Assembly: GCA_019828595.1 (NCBI GenBank)
Contig: JAHQRK010000049.1
Coordinates: forward strand, 1 to 64,000
DNA: 64,000 bases
Origin: Aphanomyces cochlioides
Lineage: Eukaryota; Oomycota; Saprolegniomycetes; Saprolegniales; Verrucalvaceae
Direction: 5' to 3'
Below the pieces are notes generated by a model that had not been told where the DNA came from, did no database searches, and saw only the letters and a program-made list of their open reading frames with translations. Below, one piece after another: positions 52,029-61,491 of this stretch (within the stretch, counting starts at the first letter, position 1; each line of letters starts with the position of its first letter). Both the position numbers and the translations under genes were made by a program.

Positions 52029-52272
52029 TCTTGAGGTGAAATGGAAAGTGAGATTATCAAGTTAGACTAAAATGTAAGACTACACTAGAGTATATGCATA
52101 ACTAAGTGAAAATGAAAGCTTGTTCTTGAAGTAGACAGTGTAGTCGTGCCGGCAATGCGTGTGGCCATCGCCAATGAGACGATGGAGAACGGTAGATTAA
52201 GTGACGTGTGTGTGCACCAAATATTTGATTGGGGGGATCAAATATTTGGCGCACACTGGCGACACGTTCCTC
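52029..52272 (-). repeat. Copia 3' LTR
   Basis: Matches the LTR at 57157-57404 with a single substitution seen (GAACGG against GAACGC). On the plus strand it begins TCTTGAGGTGAAATGG. The last four bases next to the purine tract differ (CCCT instead of AACA). Confidence 0.9.
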
Positions 52273-55200
52273 CCCTCTAATCGAGACGTTTCTTCATTGT
52301 TGCTTGGGGAAATGGAGGTCACAAGCTTCGGCATGTGCTCTTCAAACTTGGGTTTGGGCAGAGCCTTCGTGAGAATGTCAGCGAGCATTGAGTTGGTTTG
52401 GCAGTAGTTGATCTTGATGAGGCGCTGCTTGACTAGATCACGGATGAAGTGATGGCGGACATCGATATGCTTTGTCCTTTGTTGAAGAGTTGGATTCTCA
52501 GCCATCTTGATAGTGCTTTGGTTGTCTTCGTAAACGTTGATGGGTAACTTGATAACCAATTGGAGTTCTTCGAGTAGAGACTTGAGCCAGAGTGCTTCTT
52601 GGAGACCATAGGACATTGAAATGTACTCGGCTTCACAAGTCGAAAGAGCAACGATATTATGTAGCTTTGATTTCCACGAAATCAAGCATCATAGAGATCG
52701 ATCGTAAAATCTTCTTTGTCAGACTTGGAGTATAGTAGACCATATTCTTGTGTTCCTTTGAGGTAGCGTAATACGCGTTTTGCTATCTGTTGATGTTCTT
52801 CAGCAGGTTCATTGAGGTGTCTTGACAGCAAAGTTACAGTATAGGCTATGTCGGGACGAGTTGTCGTAGTCAGGTACAGAAGTTCGCCCACCACTTGGCG
52901 GAAAGGCAACGGTGATGAAGCCGTAGAAGAACTTGTAGCTGAACTTGCTTGAAGAGTCGAGATTGGATTGCAGTCTGTAAACCCGTGTGTAGCGAGTAAA
53001 TCCAAAATGTACTTGCGCTGATGGAGAAAAATTGATCCATCTTGTAGTCGGTCGACTTCTATACCAAGGCAAAAAGTCAAGTTGCCAAGGTCTTTCATGT
53101 GAAATCGAGAACTTAAGTTGCGTTTGGTGGTCTCAAGCACAGCAGTGCTTGTAGAGAGTAGAATGAAGTCGTCAACGTAGACGCCCACCAAAACTAAACC
53201 TTGTCTTGTACGTTGAAAATAGATGCAGGGGTCAGTCTTCAGCTGAACAAAGCCTTTTGACTTAAAATAGGAATCGAGAGCAGAATTCCATTCTCGCGAG
53301 GATTGCTTCAGACCATAAATACTCTTGTTTAGACGGCAAACAAGATGGTCTTGTCCAGGTTGGACATATCCAGGCGGCTGACGCATGTAGAGCGTTTCTT
53401 GTAAAGTTCCATTGAGGAAGGCAGTTTGTACATCCATGTGACATATTTGCATCGATTGCAAAGCAGCAAGAGCAAGTAGAAAGCGAATACTTGACGTACG
53501 AATCACAGGAGCAAAAATGTCCGTATAGTCGATACCAGCAACTTGAGTAAAACCTTGAGCAACAAGGCGTGCTTTGTATCGCAAGAGAGAACCATCGGCA
53601 GAATATTTCTTGGTAAATAACCACCGACAACCAATGGGTTTGCGACCAGGGGGTAGTTCGCAGAGAGTCCAGGTTTCATGTTCCATGAGAGAGTCGTATT
53701 CAGCATCAGTGGCCTTGATCCATTCTTCTCGTTCTGGTGAAGAATGTGCTTGTTGAATAGTTGTAGGGAGGCCAGTAGAGTGAACAGCAAATGCAACAAG
53801 AATACGTTGACGTTTAGAAACGATTATGTCGTCTTTTGTTTCAAAGTCTTTGTCAATAGTTTCTTCACGAGGTCTACGACGCAGGAAAGGTGCATCATAG
53901 ATAGTGGATACGTCCATATCCTCAGGAGTCGTCGAGAGCAACCGGGATCGAAGTTGAAGTGTCTTCAATCATGGTGTTGACATCCTCTTGAGCATTGGAC
54001 ACAGAGTCGTCAATGACATCTTCATGTTGTTCAGATGTCGGGACAGAAGAGCTTTGTGGAGGTGAACTCGCAGCAGGTTGGAAAACTGGAGTTGTATCCA
54101 TGAATCGCGTTGGAGGTCGACGAATACGAGTCGAGCGTCGTGGAGGTGGGGGACTTTCATCTTTTGGAGAATCTTCATCAGCAAAAATGTCTTGCGCGGG
54201 CAAGAGAAGCGGAGAAGGAGAATTCGCATGGTAGGAATTCGCTTCATTAAATTTAACGTTCCGACTGACGAAGAATTTCTGACAGTACAAACGGTATCCC
54301 TTGACATTAGGCTCATTCCCAACGTACATTGTACGAATAGTTCTGGATGCAAACTTGGAGCGAGCACTTTTATCAATAAGAGCATAGGCTTCACATCCAA
54401 AAATGCGCAGTTGGGATAGGTCTGGTTTGGATTTCCAGAGGCGTTCAAAGGGTGTTGTACCGGGTGTGGATGAAGAGTACGAGCGGTTTCGAAGGTACAT
54501 AGCATGAGCTACAGCTTCAGCCCAAAATTGCAAGGGTACATGCGAATAATGCAGCATAGCACGAGCACATTCGACCAATGTACGATTCATTCGTTCGCTG
54601 ACTCCATTTGTTGCGGAGTGTGGGGCACTGTCTTCTCATGGCGAATGCCGTTCTCAATGAGAAAAGTAGAGAAGGCATGTGAAATGTATTCTCCGCCATT
54701 GTCAGAACGAAGGCAACGCACTTGTCGATCGAATTGCGTGCGACAGAAAGCTGTATAGGCTTGAAAACGTTGTAGAGCTTCCCACTTGTGCTTCAGAAAA
54801 TACACGAAGCCATATCGCGAATAGTCATCGGTGAACGTGATAAAGTATCGCGCTCGATTGCTGATGGAGGGATGACGCATCGGTCCACAAATGTCCGAGT
54901 GAACAAGATCAAACGGCGCGGAAGACGAGGTTAATGACCGCTGTGGAAAGGGCAGTCGCGATTGTTTGCCAGCGAGGCAACTTTCACAAAATTGATGTTT
55001 GCAGTCATCAATATCAATCCCTTTAGTGTATTGACGAGTCTTATTCATATGCTTGACGCTAATATGACCAAGTCGAGCATGCCAGACATCGGCAGATGGA
55101 GTTGTAGCCAAAGAGAGGTTTGAAAAATCCCGGGAAGGCTCATCGGGGACAATTGGAAGAGGATTGGCGATATCCAACGTATAAAGCAGGTTGTGCTTGA

Positions 55201-56506
55201 AGCCTTGCGCATATACTTCATCATTACGCGTGATAAAGCAGGCATTGCGGATGAACTTGATGCTGAATCCTCGTTCCGTGACTCTTGGTAGGGAGAACAA
55301 GTTGAACTGGATGGTAGGGATGTACCAAACGTCATCAAGGGTGACTGAGACGATGCCAGCGGTTGTGTTCATTTCAAGAACAACAGTTCAGCATCCTTCA
55401 ATTAGCATGTCTTCTCCGTTAGCAGCTCGAACAGCCCCTTCGTGGGGTCTTAGGTTCTTAAACCAAGCAGCGTTGTTGCAGTAGTGATCGCAAGCACCAG
55501 AGTCCAGGATCCAGTCTGACGAGATAGGAACAGATGGAGTGGAAGTCTGCAATGTGAAGCTCGACGTGTACACCATCATACTAGCATGGTTGGTGTTGGA
55601 AGGTCGCGAGTTGTTTCGACGAGGCGTATTCTGTCGTTGTTGACTAGAAGTACGGTCAGTCGTCGATGGAGCTTCAACAGGTGCTTCAGAAGGTCCCGTT
55701 AAGTAGCGGACACGGCGTTGAGAAGAGCCGGGGTTTTGACCCGATTGTTGTTGCTGCTGCTGGCGTTGATCTGCTATTTTGCGGCGGCAGACATCCTCAG
55801 TGTGATTCCGGATGTTGCAGTATGAGCAAACGACAGGATTGCGGGGTTGGGCTTGATTGCGGGGTTGGGCTTGATTGCGGCGGGGCCGACGTGGAGTCAT
55901 GGCAAAGGCAGCATTGAATGGTTCAGCAGGAGCTGACGTGTCATACGGTATGTGTGTGTCTTGCTGAAGAAGTGCAGTGAAGATCTTCGGCAGAGTTGTT
56001 TCATCAACATCGTCCCCATTCTGAAGTCGATGAAACTGGAAGTGGACAAAGCTGTCAAAGCGGTGGTCCAGACTTCGCAAAAATTGGTGAACTGCAAAGC
56101 CATGGTCAATCTTGACATTGGCATCAAGAGCATCTTCAAGTGTCATCTTGAAGCGGTCGCAGTACACGCGTGCAGATTCAGTGGGTTCCATTCGAGTCTT
56201 CAATAGTAACTCGAATAGATGGCCTTGTCCCAGAAATGACTTGTTGCCATATCAATCGCGGAGTATGTTAATCATGGAAGAAGCATGTTGACACTTCTTA
56301 ACCATTCGCACGTGTTGGTCATCGAGTGCGGCGAGTATAAGAGCTTTCGCCAGACGGTTCTTGTTTGTGTATTCGGGATCAGTATCGGGCATAGTGCCTT
56401 CAACGACAGCGTCGACTTCTTTGTATTCGAGGAAGGAAATGAGTCGGGTGTACCACTCACTGAACGACTTTCCTTTGAACACGTGGACAAAAATTTTAAA
56501 TTCCAT
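52197..56506 (-). pseudogene. Copia gag-pol polyprotein with five lesions
   Basis: Gag starts at 56506 (MEFKIFVHVFKGKSFSEWYT); the zinc knuckle is CSYCNIRNHTEDVC. Protease is WILDSGACDHYC. Integrase has the HHCC region (HARLGHISVKHM, CESCLAGK) and VHSDICGPM and LRSDNGGEY. Reverse transcriptase has GVYVDDFILLS. RNase H has SKLHNIVALSTCEAEY and YEDNQSTIKMAENP. Lesions: TGA at 56252-56254 in gag; TGA at 55388-55390 after the protease; one base lost near 54607, just before MNRTLVECARAML; a frame change near 53950; and a deletion of roughly 25 codons at 52681 removing the first RNase H Asp region. It cannot make a working polyprotein by itself. Confidence 0.88.
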
Positions 56507-56552
56507 GGTTCAAGTTCAATGAATGTGATTGGATGAAACTAATTAATTAAAA

Positions 56553-56942
56553 TTAGTTGTAACCGCGAGATTTGATAACTGGAAGAAGCTTGCGATGCAA
56601 CAATTCGTGGAGTTTGTTCTCAAACTTCTCCTCGGCAAAGTTCACTGCGGACTCAAGAGTGTGCTTGATAGTCAAAAGAATGCCTTCGGTTTCTTCAACG
56701 ATGTGTTGAAATTCGGGATCCGAAAATTCGTTTGCGATTCGGCCACCGAGGCAGTTGGCAATACGTTGAGAACGCTTGATAGAGTCGATGAGGTCGCGGA
56801 GGACTTTATCGGTCGTCGAGTCGGGGTTAATGCGACGAAAGGACGTTTTCAGAGGTGTGTCCTTCTTGGCCTTGACTTGGCGCTGCTTGCGGAGCTTGTT
56901 CGAAACGGTCTTCGGAACAAGTTCTTCGAGGGGTGTCTTCAT
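56553..56942 (-). CDS. Extra small ORF in the Copia leader, 129 aa
   Basis: Complete frame between the 5' LTR and gag on the coding strand: MKTPLEELVPKTVSNKLRKQ, a basic segment, then helical, charged sequence (KRSQRIANCLGGRIANEF, HTLESAVNFAEEKFENK), ending LLPVIKSRGYN 46 bp before the gag ATG. It is intact while the polyprotein beside it is broken. No family is recognised; coiled-coil formation is plausible. Copia elements normally have no such gene, so it may be a captured or lineage-specific accessory protein, or a long leader ORF. Confidence 0.45.
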   Translation of the reverse strand: MKTPLEELVPKTVSNKLRKQRQVKAKKDTPLKTSFRRINPDSTTDKVLRDLIDSIKRSQRIANCLGGRIANEFSDPEFQHIVEETEGILLTIKHTLESAVNFAEEKFENKLHELLHRKLLPVIKSRGYN

Positions 56943-57156
56943 AAATTGGCAAACTCTACTAGGAGTTTAGTGCCAGCCAATCAGAAACTTACAGTTCTTC
57001 CCGCAATGGTACTGACCCGATATCTCACAAAAGGAGAAACAGGCGAAACTGTAATGTAGCTCTTGATTGGTTTCTTGAAACGGTCAGGCGGTCGGCGGCG
57101 AGGCGGCGGTGCAGAGGCGGCGAGGCGGTTAGTCCTGAGTTGTGGGGCTCAGAACC

Positions 57157-57404
57157 TCTTGAGGTGAAATGGAAAGTGAGATTATCAAGTTAGACTAAAA
57201 TGTAAGACTACACTAGAGTATATGCATAACTAAGTGAAAATGAAAGCTTGTTCTTGAAGTAGACAGTGTAGTCGTGCCGGCAATGCGTGTGGCCATCGCC
57301 AATGAGACGATGGAGAACGCTAGATTAAGTGACGTGTGTGTGCACCAAATATTTGATTGGGGGGATCAAATATTTGGCGCACACTGGCGACACGTTCCTC
57401 AACA
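57157..57404 (-). repeat. Copia 5' LTR
   Basis: A 248 bp direct repeat. In element orientation it starts TGTTGAGGAACG and ends CACCTCAAGA, followed inward by GGTTCTGAGCCCC, the expected primer-binding position; the tRNA was not identified. Confidence 0.9.
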
Positions 57405-57922
57405 CGATGTACTGCTTGTTGTTAGATCTTCGTTTGGGCAATTCCTCAGGACTCCATACATTCCATTACATTTCTTAGGCATAAATCTAACCTTGAACGC
57501 ATGTGCAGTGGAGTTAGAGCAGGATTCAAGCTCGAAAACCGCTTGGCGACAATGCCAGACTGGACTCGGCGGTGTAGCATTGATTTGGATACGCCGATCT
57601 TGTGTGCTGTGCTTCGAATAGACTGCCGAGATTCAAGCGGCGCATCGGACACAGCTTCAAGAATGACATCGTTTGGGATCGAGGGTCGTCCACTCCGTCT
57701 TTGTTTTCTGGGGGTCAATGTCGAGAGCGAATCTAGAACATCCTCGTGGTTCTTGGTGGCTTCCCAGATTGCAGCAACGGTAGTTCGATGGCAGCCATAC
57801 AGTGATGCGACGCGGGTGAAGGTGCCTCGAGGCAGGATCGTGCCACTTGAAGCAGACTTCAGAGCAAAGAGGATTGCGACTTTCTCCGCAACGGGGATAT
57901 CGGCATTGCTATTGCGCACCAT

Positions 57923-58194
57923 TGCAAGTGTATTATGGTAAGTTTATGCGGGAATTAGTTTTGACAGAACAAGATGCCTCTTAATTTTTATAATATTGGG
58001 TGGTGTCAATGTGTATAGATAAAATGGATGACACGACAATTTTATCCGACAATTTTATGATTGGTCGAAAAGCATGAAAGTATGAATTCTATGTTGACTT
58101 CGTCAACATAGAAATCGACACCCCTCGAGTTAAGGCCTCACATTCTAACCTACTACACATGCTATGTGATTTCAGAAGACAATGTCTTGTGTCA
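57923..58194. other. 5' flank of the Tc1 copy, nothing else recognised
   Basis: Should contain the lost or degraded end of the Tc1 element; no clear terminal repeat was found. A short palindrome around TATGTTGACTTCGTCAACATA lies near 58091. Confidence 0.35.
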
Positions 58195-58795
58195 GTACTA
58201 TAGCTTTCAACTCAATATGATTAATTCAGCATGCAAACTAGTTAAGACTTTTGATCATTGATTGAGAGCACGTAGGGTGCATCAAGATCTCGCTCCAATA
58301 TCGTCTGAAATTGAAGTGACTTTTGATCCACACTCTCGATCATGCCGTAGATAACGCAAGAGTCATCTTTGAGACTCATCACAGTTGGTCGCATAGATTC
58401 AAGAACACCATAAGCGCTATATGCAAGTGAGAGTCTCGTGCAGAATGTAGAATACAGCTACTTGATTTCGTTTATTGCGGTTTCTTTAACCATTATACTC
58501 AATCTGGATGACTGCCAGCCATGACAGATTAATTACTTCAAATTTCAGTGTGTTTTGGAAACGTTACGATTTTCGCTTATGGTGTTCTTGAATCTATGCG
58601 ACCAACTGTGATGAGTCTCAAAGATGACTCTTGCGTTATCTACGGCATGATCGAGAGCGTGTATCAAAAGTCACTTCAATTTCAGACGATATTGGAGCGA
58701 GATCTTGATGCACCCTACGTGCTCTCAATCAATGATCAAAAGTCTTAACTAGTTTGCATGCTGAATTAATCATATTGAGTTGAAAGCTATAGTAC
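58195..58795. repeat. 222 bp inverted duplication, near perfect, 157 bp spacer
   Basis: Arms 58195-58416 and 58574-58795 are reverse complements with two differences seen (near 58330-58337). Both arms encode, from outside the loop inward on the opposite strand, the same peptide (VLESMRPTVMSLKDDSCVIY, then ILERDLDAPYVLSINDQKS and stop), so a coding fragment was duplicated head to head. A transcript through it would fold into a long hairpin. Confidence 0.9.
58548..58748 (+). pseudogene. Unrecognised coding fragment within the inverted duplication
   Basis: A 66-codon frame in the right arm; the left arm gives the same peptide on the minus strand, where the frame extends upstream with one stop (MVKETAINEIK, TAG, LYSTFCTRL). 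A diverged third copy lies at 58840-59075, minus strand (VKETSMNEIKQLYPTFRRRR), with stops. Three copies with protein-like conservation suggest a once-coding sequence, but no family is recognised. Confidence 0.45.
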
Positions 58796-58839
58796 AAAAT
58801 CAGGCGATTTTGAAGCCAACTTCGGATTCAGGCTTGGTG

Positions 58840-59075
58840 CGCTCAATTTTTGATCGAGAGCATCACACATACATCAAGGTCTCGCTCCAAAATCACGTAA
58901 CATTTACGCGGACACTCTTGATCATGCAGTAAGATAAACCAAGTATCTTTGAGACTCATCACCTTTGGTCACATTGTTTAAGGAACGTCATTAACGCTAT
59001 ATGACAATATGGCAATGAAGCGTCTTCTGCGGAATGTAGGATAAAGCTGCTTGATTTCATTCATTGAGGTTTCCT
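58840..59075 (-). repeat. Third, diverged copy of the same sequence
   Basis: Direct repeat of the left arm and spacer (CTCGCTCCAAAATC, TTTGAGACTCATCAC, GCTTGATTTCATTCATTG) with many differences and small gaps; it includes sequence matching the spacer, so the spacer is part of the original unit. Confidence 0.65.
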
Positions 59076-59493
59076 TTACCGTGAAGCTCAATCTGCACGA
59101 CGATAGATCTATGACAGACCAATCACACAGTGAGTTTTAGGGATTTAGCCAATCAAACGCTGTACATGTTAAATGTTAACGATATGTGTCTGCCGCGACA
59201 ACCTCCTCGTCCAATCAAGTGTGAGGAATGAAATTTCGACCAATAAGCGAAAGATTTGGTGTCGGTTGTCCAATCACAAGTCTGAAATTTGTCGGTTTTT
59301 TGTCGTGTGTGTATATTATGTCAAGCTATACAATTATCAAGTCCGGTGAGTGGTCGATATTTTGCTGGGTGTGAGTCAATTTGTTTTTTTAATATCAACG
59401 TTTGAAGTCAATATTGCAGTTATTAAATAAATCAAATTGATTCTCGAGATTCCAAGCTTCCTACTGGTTAAAAAATGGTCGCGAGTCGATCAG
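59076..59493. other. Intergenic, AT-rich
   Basis: CCAATCA words are frequent; no gene recognised. Confidence 0.3.
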
Positions 59494-59772
59494 TCAAATT
59501 TTATGACGTGGCGAAGTTGAAACGAGGAAGTTTTTTGGGACGGAGTGGTATATGCTGCTGGGAGGGTCCTGAAAATGATCGACGATTTCACGAAACATAC
59601 GCACAAAGGCGACGCCTCTTTCAACAATTTGGTCCATGGAGAGTATTGGCTTCATTGTGCCTCTGCGTAAAACAAGATCGTGTCGATGCATGAAGCTTTG
59701 AAGCCAATCTTCTGAGCATTGCAAGGGTAAATCCATATCTTCGGCGAGCTCACGACCCCAATCACAAATCAT
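59494..59772 (-). pseudogene. Pogo-type transposase N-terminus (CENP-B HTH)
   Basis: Reads ELAEDMDLPLQCSEDWLQSF and MHRHDLVLRRGTMKP, then QIVERGVAFVRMFREIVDHF and DPPSSIYHS. This is the second helix-turn-helix of CENP-B/pogo DNA-binding regions and the linker to the DDE domain. The catalytic part that should follow is absent or scrambled. Confidence 0.65.
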
Positions 59773-59850
59773 TTGTCTCTCAAAGTTTGATAGATTTCAG
59801 CCAAGTTTGGAAATTTTGAATCAATCAGACAATACACGTTGATAGATGTA

Positions 59851-60090
59851 TTGTCTTTTTCGTCCAAATTTACAGTTTTGATCAAAATCAACGAAATTTG
59901 TGTGATCAATCGGGCAATAGTGAATTCAAGTATAATCGGAAGGTACATGAATTAGTGTGTGTGTGTGTGTTGGTGTGTTTTGTGTGTGTTTAAACAAACT
60001 CTGGACGCTGATTGGCTGGTTCGATTTGGTGATTGATTCAAAGTTTGATCGATTTCAGCCAAGTTCGGAAATTTTGAGTAAATCAGACAA
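59851..60090 (+). mobile_element. MITE family 1, copy 3
   Basis: A 240 bp element between TA dinucleotides (59849-59850, 60091-60092), starting TTGTCTTTTTCGTCC and ending AATCAGACAA. Just upstream (59796-59833) is a leftover right end of another copy, TTTTGAATCAATCAGACAAT. Confidence 0.8.
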
Positions 60091-60232
60091 TACATACAGA
60101 AAAACCTGCTAGTTTAAACACCTCGGATAGCTAAACGCCTTTCGAACTGAAGAGGTTTTCAATCCACGGACAGATTTCCATATATGTCGACCCTGGTAGA
60201 TTGAACAAAAACCTCTCATGCTAAACAAAGTA

Positions 60233-61261
60233 CAGGGAGCGACGTTGAATAACAGCCAAACCCAATATTTTTTGAATCAACCAATCATATCACATAAAAC
60301 AGTATAAAATGATTTAATTGGCTCAAATTTTTGAGGCAATTTTCATCACCTTTTCAAGTATCGACACCTTCAAAAAGTGATAGCCTACGATGAATGGTAC
60401 CAAGACACGACGTGAATCTCTTGTGCATTGGCACAATCATCAATTAAGCGTCATGTTCCGCGTCTATTCGCTGCTGAACATTGGGTACTTTGCAACGACT
60501 TCAATCTTTTGTTCTGACTGTCCTATTGTAGAATTGGCGTTCTCGTCTCTGCTGGCTATGGCATCACGATCATCGTGTCAGTCTCCACGGTTCAAAGTGG
60601 TTCCCAGATCTTCGAGGCATCGTGACTGGCCTTTGTATCGCTGGTATGGGCGGCGGATCCCTCATCTGGCTTCAAATCTATGCCGTTCTCTTTCATCGAA
60701 AGCGCGACAACATCTTCGTTAGCGTGAACCAAGACCTTGACAATGACGGGCTGCATCACATATTTCTTCTCCACGGTACCAGTCCAGTCCCTTGTCGCTT
60801 CACATGACTGAGATTTGTTGGCGGCCTTGCTCTTGTAGTCATGCTGCAGAGGACAAGCGCGCGTGTACGAATGGTCCTTAGTGAATATTGAAATTAAACC
60901 AAAATTAAAATGACTTCCTTTAATTTTTATGTTAATTAAAGTATATATATTATTTTTTTCCTTTTTAATTGTTTGCTTGAAGTTTCGGTTTGAGAATTCT
61001 CATTCTTGACCTTTCTAAAAGTCAATGTCTCATTTCCCATCATATTTAGTAGACTGGAAGATCCTGTTGCTGACATAAATCATTTATATAAAAAATGACT
61101 TTACAAAACATATATACTGTCAAAATTTATATATCTTCTGTTGAGCAACTGTCACATTTTTATTCACCAAATTCGACATGTCTAATATTATTGGTCAGAT
61201 ATGAGTCATCCGACAGCCAATCAAACTACTCAATTTGGCTGTTATTCAACGTCGCTCCCTG
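60233..61261. mobile_element. 1.03 kb element with 28 bp perfect inverted ends and TA duplication
   Basis: CAGGGAGCGACGTTGAATAA (28 bp in total, 60233-60260) is inverted exactly at 61234-61261; TA flanks both sides (60231-60232, 61262-61263). The interior shows no transposase. An open plus-strand frame (60390-60722) and a minus-strand frame (60592-60774, VMQPVIVKVLVHANEDVVA) overlap in a GC-richer centre that may be captured host sequence. TA duplication and CAG ends suggest a pogo/Tc1-type non-autonomous element. Confidence 0.8.
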
Positions 61262-61343
61262 TAATTTGATCAAATATGAGTTGTACTACGTAACGTCAGA
61301 ACACATCGTTGGTTAGCCACACATCGTTAGTCTTGGTGGAAGG

Positions 61344-61454
61344 ATGGTCGACTTGAGCATGGAAGACAAAGTCACCATGCTGAAGATGATCGATGAAGGC
61401 ACCCCATACGAAGACATCAAGAAGCGCTTCAAGTGCTCGGTTGAGACAGAGTAG
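61344..61454 (+). pseudogene. Pipsqueak/pogo-type HTH fragment
   Basis: From ATG 61344: MVDLSMEDKVTMLKMIDEGT then YEDIKKRFKCSVETE and stop. The spacing of hydrophobic residues and the Lys-x-x-x-Leu...Gly...Ile-x-x-x-Phe pattern is that of the first HTH of pogo/CENP-B proteins. The frame ends in the tandem repeat at 61448. Confidence 0.5.
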
Positions 61455-61491
61455 AGTGTATTGATTGATAGAGTAGAGTGTATTGATTGAT
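61448..61491 (+). repeat. Tandem duplication, 22 bp x 2
   Basis: AGAGTAGAGTGTATTGATTG plus AT, twice without difference; the first unit supplies the stop codon of the HTH fragment. Confidence 0.85.

Larger units (their letters stand above)
52029..57404 (-). mobile_element. Ty1/Copia LTR retrotransposon, full length, coding-defective
   Basis: Two direct LTRs of about 244-248 bp bound a 5.4 kb element flanked by CGATG. On the minus strand the order is 5' LTR, leader with an extra small ORF, gag, protease, integrase, reverse transcriptase, RNase H, a purine-rich tract (complement of CCCTCTAATCG near 52273-52284) and 3' LTR. The Copia type is shown by integrase lying before reverse transcriptase. 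Coding lesions are listed in the polyprotein entry. Confidence 0.92.
51421..57922 (-). pseudogene. Tc1/mariner transposase gene split by the Copia element
   Basis: The N-terminal part (57922-57405) starts MVRNSNADIPVAEKVAILFA, with HTH helices (GTFTRVASLYGCHRTTVAAI, then KIGVSKSMLHRRVQ), and reaches EELPKRRSNNKQYI after a frameshift. The other side of the Copia element (52028-51421) continues GRVMFLAAVARPRFDRQRN, GIWPFVIQVPAQRSSKNRP and LDLGFFTAIDSLQQTKVA. The codons join at the 5 bp duplication CGATG (52024-52028, 57405-57409). The region that should carry the first catalytic Asp, between MECMES and the EELPKRR segment, is missing, so it was dead before Copia arrived. Confidence 0.8.
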
